Shown here one piece after another: positions 33,550-38,131 of a stretch of 38,131 bases of DNA. The DNA lies in assembly GCA_021787335.1 (NCBI GenBank), contig JAJYMC010000043.1, positions 1 through 38,131 on the forward strand. The letters are read 5' to 3'. Each line of letters starts with the position of its first letter. Positions within the stretch are counted from its first letter, which is position 1. Source of the stretch: Bacillota bacterium (GTDB lineage Bacteria; Bacillota; Sulfobacillia; JAJYWN01; JAJZPE01). Position numbers and translations under genes: made by a program. Under the pieces are notes generated by a model. The model did not search any database and was not told the origin of the DNA. It saw nothing but the letters and a program-made list of their open reading frames with translations.

Positions 33550-33591
33550 TGCATCCGCCCTCCCGGTCATGGGACCAAAGTATCGGCGACA

Positions 33592-33609
33592 ATTCCCGTT
33601 AACGGGAAT
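33592..33609. promoter_or_regulatory. Perfect 18-bp palindrome before pseB
   Basis: ATTCCCGTTAACGGGAAT is a perfect inverted repeat with no loop, centred about 51 bp upstream of the pseB GTG. Perfect short symmetry of this kind fits a dimeric repressor operator. No convincing -35/-10 pair could be fixed around it. Confidence 0.45.
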
Positions 33610-33661
33610 GCAGAGTCCACCTGTGTTCTCTTAGCATCAGATAGCTAAAGCACTTAGCGAT

Positions 33662-33684
33662 AGGTGGCGGGTCTACCGCCACCT
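33662..33684 (-). terminator. Strong hairpin in the capD-pseB spacer
   Basis: Nine-base-pair stem (AGGTGGCGG with CCGCCACCT) and a 5-nt loop. On the minus strand it is not followed by a T tract, so it may be a pause, RNA-stability or factor-dependent terminator element rather than a classic intrinsic terminator. It lies between the CapD-type gene and pseB. Confidence 0.4.
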
Positions 33685-33695
33685 TGCAAGAAATG

Positions 33696-33730
33696 GTTTT
33701 GTCAAAACTTTTGGATATCGTTTTCAAAAC
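33696..33730. promoter_or_regulatory. Pair of GTTTTG-CAAAAC palindromic boxes
   Basis: Two related palindromes, GTTTTGTCAAAAC (33696-33708) and GTTTTCAAAAC (33720-33730), have centres about 23 bp apart, roughly two helical turns. On the minus strand the first box also contains TTGACA, but no matching -10 is seen at standard spacing. A candidate operator pair controlling the pse genes; function inferred only. Confidence 0.4.
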
Positions 33731-33796
33731 GCCGGGGCTATCCAGGTGATGGTTCAAGACCTTCCTCCCGCCCCTCATTCAGGCTCTCGTAGCCAG

Positions 33797-35695
33797 TCAC
33801 TTGGTCATGGCAGCGTTCTCCTCGATGACGCCCCGTAGAAGACTGAGGGTCGAAACCGTGTTTAGCGGCTCGAGGACCTCCTTGAGATCGGACCATGAAG
33901 CCTCCAGGTTCTGGGCCATGTAAATACGGTCGTGGCTGGTCGGCACATGGACTTCCTCCCCGGAAACCAGTTTCTCGTGGACCTTCTCCCCTGGGCGTGT
34001 GCCGGTGTAGGTGATCTTGATGTCCCTATCGGGGGTGAACCCAGAGAGCCTGATCAACTGGCGGGCCAGCCAGTCGATGCTCACCGGCTTGCCCATTTCG
34101 AGGAGAAAAACCTCGCCGCCCTCGCCCATCCCCCCGGCCTGCAGCACCAGGGCCACGGCCTCGGGGATGGTCATGAAGTAGCGGGTCATCTCAGGGTGGG
34201 TCACGGTCACCGGGCCGCCGCGGGCGATCTGCGCTTTGAATATCGGGACGACGCTTCCCGCGCTGCCGAGGACGTTCCCGAAGCGGACGGAAACGAAACG
34301 GCAGGGGGCCGAACCGTTGTACCCCCGGATGAGCATCTCGGCCATCCGCTTGGTCGCCCCCATGACGCTCTTGGGATTGACGGCCTTGTCCGTCGAGATG
34401 AGGACGAACCGCTTGGCGCCGTATCGCGCGGCCATGTCGGCGACGTTCTTCGTCCCGTACACGTTGGTCTTGATGGCCTCTTCGGGGTAGGCCTCCATCA
34501 GCGGAACATGTTTGTGGGCCGCCGCATGGAAGACGACCGTCGGCCGGAACGTCCTGAAGACGTTCTCAATCTTGGTCCTATCCCTGATATCGGCGATGAT
34601 GCTCGTCCGTTTCAGCGCAATATAGCTGGTCCCCAACTCGAGGTCGAGTTCATAGACCTCGTTTTCATGGTTATCCAGCATCAGCAACGACTCGGGCCGC
34701 AGCCGGGCGATTTGCCGGCACAGCTCGGACCCGATGGAGCCGCCGGCCCCGGTCACCAGGACCCGCTCGCCCTCGAGGTAGGCGGCGATTTCGGCCAGGT
34801 TCACCCGGACCGGTTCGCGGCCGAGCAGGTCCTCCAGGGAAACCTCGCGGATCTGGCTCACCGTGACCTTGCCGTCGATGAGTTCATATACCCCCGGCAG
34901 GGTCCTTATCTTGACTCCGAGCGCGGCGCACTCCTGGACCACCCGCCGCACGGGCGCGGTCCCAGCCGCAGGCATGGCCACGATGACCTCGTTGCAGGCC
35001 AGCCGCTGGGCGATGGTCTTGAGGTCATCGCTGGTGCCAAGAACGGGCACGCCGTTGATGCGCAGCCCACGCTTGCGCGGGTCGTCATCGACGAACCCGA
35101 CCGGCTTGTACCCCAATTCGGGGTGCCGCTGCAGCTCGCGCAGGGTCATCGCCCCGGCCTGGCCGGCCCCGACGATGATGACCCGCTTGGGGTCGCGCAG
35201 ATCACGCATGTCGGCCACGACCTGGAGCCGCCTGGCGATGCGGATGGACATCCGCCCGCCGGCCAGGGCCAGGAAGTTGAAGAACAGAGCCATCAGGACG
35301 ACGCTGCGCGGGAAGCCGTGCGTCGGCGGCAGGTAAAGGAGCATTGCTAGGGCTACAGCGCTGACCCCCGCCCCTTTAGCCGCGGCCAAGGCCTCGTCGA
35401 CGCTGGCGTACTCCCAAATGCTGTTGTAAAGCCCTAAGAAGTAAAAGGCTATGAGGCAAACTATTGTGTAGGGCGCGGCCACGACGAAGTACTGCTGGAA
35501 GTACCTCCAGGGCACGTCCCCGTCGAACCGAAGGATGAGGCCGAAGGTGACCACCAGGTTGATGGCCACGGCGTCATAGGCCAACATGACGAGCTTCTTG
35601 GCCACCGGGCTCAACCGGTCCCAGAGCCGCCCCTGGGCCTCAACGGCCTGTCCCATCTTCACTTTTGCCTTGACGTCAATCTGTCTGACTGCCAC
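33797..35695 (-). CDS. Membrane UDP-HexNAc 4,6-dehydratase, CapD/PglF/WbpM type
   Basis: A protein of 632 residues from GTG 35695 (AGGTGG 6 nt upstream). Four hydrophobic segments fall at about 36-56, 72-92, 108-125 and 131-148. A CoA-binding-like Rossmann domain follows (VIIVGAGQAGAMTLREL, near 172-188), then the catalytic extended SDR: VLVTGAGGSIGSELCRQIA (about 312-330), VVFHAAAHKHVPLMEAYPEEA, LISTDKAVNPKSVMGATKR and RFGNVLGSAGSVVPIF. The active-site Tyr is replaced by Met (VMGATK), the known feature of WbpM/PglF-type retaining dehydratases. It should feed UDP-4-keto-6-deoxy-GlcNAc to aminotransferases or reductases for bacillosamine, FucNAc or QuiNAc. It corresponds to epsC in Bacillus eps order. 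The in-frame extension to 35944 crosses the terminator and is considered non-coding. Confidence 0.93.
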   Translation of the reverse strand: MAVRQIDVKAKVKMGQAVEAQGRLWDRLSPVAKKLVMLAYDAVAINLVVTFGLILRFDGDVPWRYFQQYFVVAAPYTIVCLIAFYFLGLYNSIWEYASVDEALAAAKGAGVSAVALAMLLYLPPTHGFPRSVVLMALFFNFLALAGGRMSIRIARRLQVVADMRDLRDPKRVIIVGAGQAGAMTLRELQRHPELGYKPVGFVDDDPRKRGLRINGVPVLGTSDDLKTIAQRLACNEVIVAMPAAGTAPVRRVVQECAALGVKIRTLPGVYELIDGKVTVSQIREVSLEDLLGREPVRVNLAEIAAYLEGERVLVTGAGGSIGSELCRQIARLRPESLLMLDNHENEVYELDLELGTSYIALKRTSIIADIRDRTKIENVFRTFRPTVVFHAAAHKHVPLMEAYPEEAIKTNVYGTKNVADMAARYGAKRFVLISTDKAVNPKSVMGATKRMAEMLIRGYNGSAPCRFVSVRFGNVLGSAGSVVPIFKAQIARGGPVTVTHPEMTRYFMTIPEAVALVLQAGGMGEGGEVFLLEMGKPVSIDWLARQLIRLSGFTPDRDIKITYTGTRPGEKVHEKLVSGEEVHVPTSHDRIYMAQNLEASWSDLKEVLEPLNTVSTLSLLRGVIEENAAMTK

Positions 35696-35998
35696 TCGGT
35701 ACCACCTGCTCCCCTTGTGGAGGCTGGCTACCGGTGGCCCGGGCGCATCTGACGCGTCCGACCAAAAAACCGGCAGCCAGGCACATAATAGTGCTAGAGC
35801 TGTCGGTTTCACTACTGACTCCACGCCGGCCAAGTGACCATGTACAGACGGCGTTTCCTCGTCCCAGCTATCCCCCTGCCCCAACCCACGGGGTGACGCT
35901 ATTGGGTTTTTGAGCAGCCTCCGGGCTCGAGTGGCCTCAGGCATTCAGTTGTCTGTGCCGGCGCCTCTGCGGGCGCCTATGTCGTTTGTTGCGGCGCC
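35696..35998 (-). promoter_or_regulatory. Long untranslated leader between the kinase and capD-type genes
   Basis: No homologous protein frame is seen in this 303-bp stretch. It contains three copies of GGCGCCT just after the kinase stop (35960-35966, 35972-35978, 35993-35999), able to form alternative GGCGCC pairings; an AACCCA/TGGGTT stem (35883-35888 with 35903-35908); and an intrinsic terminator (35764-35807) about 70 nt before the capD-type GTG. The position equals that of the EAR antitermination RNA between epsB and epsC in Bacillus subtilis. I cannot confirm EAR sequence similarity by eye. Attenuation or processive antitermination control is the working hypothesis. Confidence 0.5.
35764..35807 (-). 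terminator. Intrinsic terminator/attenuator upstream of the capD-type gene
   Basis: On the minus strand, ACCGACAGC (35807-35799) pairs with GCTGCCGGT (35777-35769) with one mismatch. An inner GCAC/GTGC helix (35794-35791 with 35784-35781) closes a 6-nt loop, and a run of six T follows (35769-35764). Stem, loop and T tract fit an intrinsic terminator that would stop read-through from the kinase gene into the rest of the operon. Confidence 0.75.
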
Positions 35999-36703
35999 TT
36001 ACCGGCGCTTCTTCTCCCCGCCCTCGCCGTAGTAGTAGTAATAATAGCCCTTCTCGCGGTCGGTGAGGGCGCCGTCCAGGACCACCCCGAGGAGGTTGGC
36101 CTTGACGTTGGCCAGCAGTTCCTTGGCCCGCTGGGCCTGCTTGTAGCTGACCTTGCCGGCCGCCACCACCAGGAGGACGCCGTCGCAGACGCTGGCCAGG
36201 ACAGCCGCGTCGGTCACCGCCCCGACCGGCGGCGAGTCGTAGATGACCGTGTCGGCCCGCTCTTCAAGGGCGGCCATGACGCTCTTCATCCGGTCGGAGG
36301 CCAGAAGCTCGGCCGGGTTCGGCGGCATCGGGCCGGACGGGAGGAGCCGCAGCCCGCGGGTCCTGGTGTTCACCAGGGCGTGGTCGAGCGACGCGGCCCC
36401 GGAGATGACGGTGGTCAGGCCCTGCCGCTCATGGACCCCGAAGATCTCGCAGAGGGTCGGCCGGCGCAGGTCGCTGTCGATGGCGATGACCTTCTTGCCC
36501 GCCTGGGCCATGGTGATGGCCAGGTTGGCCACGGTCAGGGTCTTCCCTTCGCGCGGCGACGCGCTGGTCACGACGACGCTCCGGAGGGTCTTGTCGAGGG
36601 TCAGGAACTGAAGGTTGGTGCGCAGTTCGCGGTATGATTCGGAGACCGGGGAACGCGGGCTGAGGCTGGTCACCAGCTTCTCGCCGTTGGTTTCCTTGGC
36701 CAA
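35999..36703 (-). CDS. BY-type tyrosine kinase (CpsD/YwqD/EpsB-like)
   Basis: A 234-residue cytoplasmic bacterial tyrosine kinase of the Firmicute type, separate from its membrane activator. Features: the N-terminal SPVSESYRELRTNLQF helix, Walker A ASPREGKT (48-55), Walker A' VIAIDSDLRRP (73-82), Walker B VIYDSPPVG (153-161) and a C-terminal autophosphorylation cluster of six consecutive Tyr (220-225) before a basic end. It phosphorylates itself and probably other exopolysaccharide enzymes, controlling chain length with the YveK-like partner 13 bp upstream. TTG 36703 has AGGAGGT 7 nt before it. Confidence 0.95.
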   Translation of the reverse strand: MAKETNGEKLVTSLSPRSPVSESYRELRTNLQFLTLDKTLRSVVVTSASPREGKTLTVANLAITMAQAGKKVIAIDSDLRRPTLCEIFGVHERQGLTTVISGAASLDHALVNTRTRGLRLLPSGPMPPNPAELLASDRMKSVMAALEERADTVIYDSPPVGAVTDAAVLASVCDGVLLVVAAGKVSYKQAQRAKELLANVKANLLGVVLDGALTDREKGYYYYYYGEGGEKKRR

Positions 36704-36716
36704 TCTGGTGACCTCC

Positions 36717-37475
36717 TTATTTGACGGCCTTTATCCCGCCGCCGCGTTCTTTGTCCGCCGCCACCTCGGCCTGGGCGGGCGGCCTCCCGTATCTCGCCTC
36801 CTGGCGGAGGTCGATGACCGGGATGGTCCCCAGGACGGGCAGGTCCAGGTAGCGCCGCACGTCCTCGGGGGACTTGACCGTGTTGTCGAGGTACTCGAGG
36901 ATGAAGGCCAGTCCGACCCCGACCATGATCCCGAGCACGCCGGCCACGGCCATGTTCAGCTTCGGCCTGGGCTTCACCGGCGCCACCGGGGCGATGGCCG
37001 GGTCGACGACCTGGACGTTCTCGACCTTCATTATCACGACGACCTGCCGGATGAAGTCCTTGGCCACGGCGTTGGCGATGAGCGCCGCCTGGGTCGGGCT
37101 GGTGCTCTCGGCGCTTATCTGGATGAGCTGCGTGTCGCGGACCGCGTTGACGTGAACGGTCCCCTGCAGCTCGGCCGCGGTCATGCCGAGTTGGAGTTCT
37201 GCCAGGACGTGCTCGGCCACCGTCCGGCTCTTGGCGATTTCGCCGTAGGTCTTCACCAACTGCTGGTTCATCAGCAGGGTGGAGTAGTCGATGGTCGGAG
37301 AGTCCTTCTTGATGACCATTAGGCTTGTCGACGCAGAGTAGATGGGTTCGATGAAGAAGTAGCTTATGACTCCGCTGGTCGCCACGGCGACGACGGTCAC
37401 GAGGACGATGGCCCAGAAGCGGCGGCGGATTATGTTGAGGTAGTCGCGCAGGTCGATGACGTCTTGCTCTTCCAT
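36717..37475 (-). CDS. Wzz/YveK-family chain-length regulator and kinase activator
   Basis: A 252-residue polysaccharide co-polymerase. An N-terminal cytoplasmic segment (EEQDVIDLRDYLNIIRRRF) leads to TM1 at about 21-41. A roughly 130-residue extracytoplasmic domain has YSASTSLMVIKK and STSPTQAALIANAVAKDFI. A Pro-rich stretch (VAPVKPRPKLN, about 164-174) precedes TM2 at about 174-194. The C-terminal tail continues into LDNTVKSPEDVRRYLDLPVLGTIPV, the part that activates the tyrosine kinase. GGAGGG lies 6 nt before ATG 37475. It corresponds to EpsA/CapA. Confidence 0.95.
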   Translation of the reverse strand: MEEQDVIDLRDYLNIIRRRFWAIVLVTVVAVATSGVISYFFIEPIYSASTSLMVIKKDSPTIDYSTLLMNQQLVKTYGEIAKSRTVAEHVLAELQLGMTAAELQGTVHVNAVRDTQLIQISAESTSPTQAALIANAVAKDFIRQVVVIMKVENVQVVDPAIAPVAPVKPRPKLNMAVAGVLGIMVGVGLAFILEYLDNTVKSPEDVRRYLDLPVLGTIPVIDLRQEARYGRPPAQAEVAADKERGGGIKAVK

Positions 37476-37489
37476 TTAGTGCCCTCCGG

Positions 37490-37675
37490 TCAGGCCGATG
37501 GGTCATGGTAGTCGATCTTCTCGATGCCCTTGGTGTGGATGGTCACCAGGCGCTTGCACTTGTTGCACTTGATCTCGATCTTGTCCCCGCGGACGATGCA
37601 GATGAGCTTGTTGCAGATGCACCGCTTTGGTACGCCGGCGTCCTGCGCCTGGGGGGTGGGCTGGACCGTCGCCAT
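37490..37675 (-). CDS. Small Com-like zinc-ribbon protein
   Basis: A 61-residue protein, first gene of the visible operon. Cys19, Cys21, Cys26, Cys37 and Cys40 sit in CICNKLIC...EIKCNKCK, which closely resembles the four-Cys zinc finger of phage Mu Com, an RNA-binding translational activator, and Com-like families. The N-terminus is a flexible Pro/Gln tail, and the C-terminus is charged. AGGAGG lies 9 nt before ATG 37675, and the YveK-like gene starts 15 bp downstream. Its place at the head of an exopolysaccharide operon suggests a regulatory role, possibly at the RNA level, but this is inference. A simple structural zinc ribbon of unknown function is the alternative. Confidence 0.85.
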   Translation of the reverse strand: MATVQPTPQAQDAGVPKRCICNKLICIVRGDKIEIKCNKCKRLVTIHTKGIEKIDYHDPSA

Positions 37676-38131
37676 TACGTCTCGCCTCCTGTTCCGTGGA
37701 CTCTGGATGCGGAGAGGTGAGGCTGGGCGGAAAGCTCAGCTTGGGGCCCTATCCGTGCACCAGCGGCCAGCCGTTAAAAGGCGACAAAAAAGAGAGGCTG
37801 CAGAACCTTTTCCTGAATCGGTCTCAGTGGACCAACTCTTGACCCGGTGCGCTCTCTGGTGCGTCTGAACTAGGTTTGTGGTCCCGGGGTGCCAGGGGTC
37901 GGCCGGAAATCCCTTTTTAGCTGGTGCTTCTTGGAAAACTTGCAGAAGGAAAGAATGAGGAATTAGGTCTTTCCACACCTTGGCTCGGAATTCCTGCTTT
38001 TCATAATCCAGGGAGACCGTCGGCTATGTGATTTTTGTCTAGCAATTGACTATCGCCTCGACGTGGCGGCTACCGGCGAGCTGCTTATCAGGCCTAACGG
38101 TAGGCTGCCATCCCCCCAGGGCGCCCTGCGC
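37676..38131 (-). promoter_or_regulatory. Upstream leader/promoter region of the operon
   Basis: This 456-bp stretch is visibly less GC-rich than the genes and has no credible protein frame; the open frame at 37736-37978 has no family features. A strong ribosome site lies at the left end. Notable elements are a perfect 12-bp palindrome CAGGGCGCCCTG (38117-38128), a GCCTA/TAGGC hairpin (about 38093-38106) and a T6 run at about 37785-37790 without a good preceding stem. I could not identify a clean sigma-A promoter or a known riboswitch consensus (cyclic di-GMP types were considered). Confidence 0.35.

Noticed and set aside
33696-33720. Sigma-A promoter using TTGACA inside the GTTTTG-TCAAAAC box
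   Set aside because: No acceptable -10 hexamer at 16-18 bp spacing; recorded only as possible operator symmetry.
33932-35350. 472-codon plus-strand open frame
   Set aside because: Antisense to the dehydratase catalytic domain; low-complexity His/Gly/Asp-rich product typical of shadow frames.
35696-35944. In-frame N-terminal extension of the CapD-type protein with a hydrophobic stretch
   Set aside because: It spans an intrinsic terminator, has no family similarity, and GTG 35695 has a good ribosome site. The open frame is explained by high GC.
37736-37978. 80-codon minus-strand frame in the operon leader
   Set aside because: No motif, poor composition match and no ribosome site; the region reads as regulatory DNA.
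37676-38131. Cyclic di-GMP riboswitch in the operon leader
   Set aside because: I looked for the conserved GEMM core elements and found only scattered partial matches, none in the right order.

Overview
The window is one long, leftward-reading (minus-strand) exopolysaccharide/capsule locus with no plus-strand gene that I can support. Gene order at the right end (chain-length regulator, separate small BY-type tyrosine kinase, membrane CapD-like dehydratase), strong GGAGG-type ribosome sites, many TTG/GTG starts and high GC point to a high-GC member of the Bacillota (clostridial or Symbiobacterium-like lineages). That assignment is inference from architecture; no rRNA or other marker gene is present.

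Reading in the direction of transcription (right to left). (1) 38131-35999: a 456-bp leader, a small Cys-rich Com-like zinc-ribbon protein, a YveK/Wzz-type co-polymerase and its tyrosine kinase. (2) 35998-35696: a 303-bp gene-free leader with a convincing intrinsic terminator about 70 nt before the next start. It lies between kinase and capD-type genes, the position held in Bacillus subtilis eps by the EAR antitermination RNA. (3) 35695-33797: the membrane UDP-HexNAc 4,6-dehydratase. (4) 33796-27682: a compact, visibly AT-richer nonulosonic-acid module pseB-pseC-pseG-(WecD-like acetyltransferase)-pseI-pseF, which should make CMP-pseudaminic acid or a close relative. (5) 27584-20084: a Wzx flippase followed by glycosyltransferases, methyltransferases and a 587-codon-class surface-carbohydrate protein, interspersed with gene fossils. 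(6) 20083-13180: two GT4 enzymes, a Wzy/O-antigen-ligase protein, a polysaccharide deacetylase, a FemAB-like acyltransferase and another GT4. (7) 12810-2641: a sugar-modification block with two Gfo/Idh/MocA-type proteins (one fused to an MDR dehydrogenase), a YdcF-like membrane protein, a UDP-ManNAc-type dehydrogenase, a heparinase II/III-family lyase, a WbuB-like GT4 and an atypical SDR. (8) 2638-1: a WecA/WbpL-type initiating phosphoglycosyltransferase, then a frameshifted acyltransferase 3 and a multiply frameshifted gmd that runs off the window.

Together the genes suffice for a Wzx/Wzy-type pathway: a lipid-linked starter sugar (WbpL-like), sequential GT4 additions, nonulosonate and uronate building blocks, O-acyl, methyl and deacetyl tailoring, flipping, polymerisation, and length control by the co-polymerase/kinase pair.

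The most notable points are the terminator-bearing leader in the EAR position, the Com-like zinc ribbon as first gene, the mosaic pse module with a WecD-type enzyme in the PseH slot, and at least seven decayed genes whose lesions can be read base by base. These include a 58-bp direct repeat flanking an apparently foreign methyltransferase gene.
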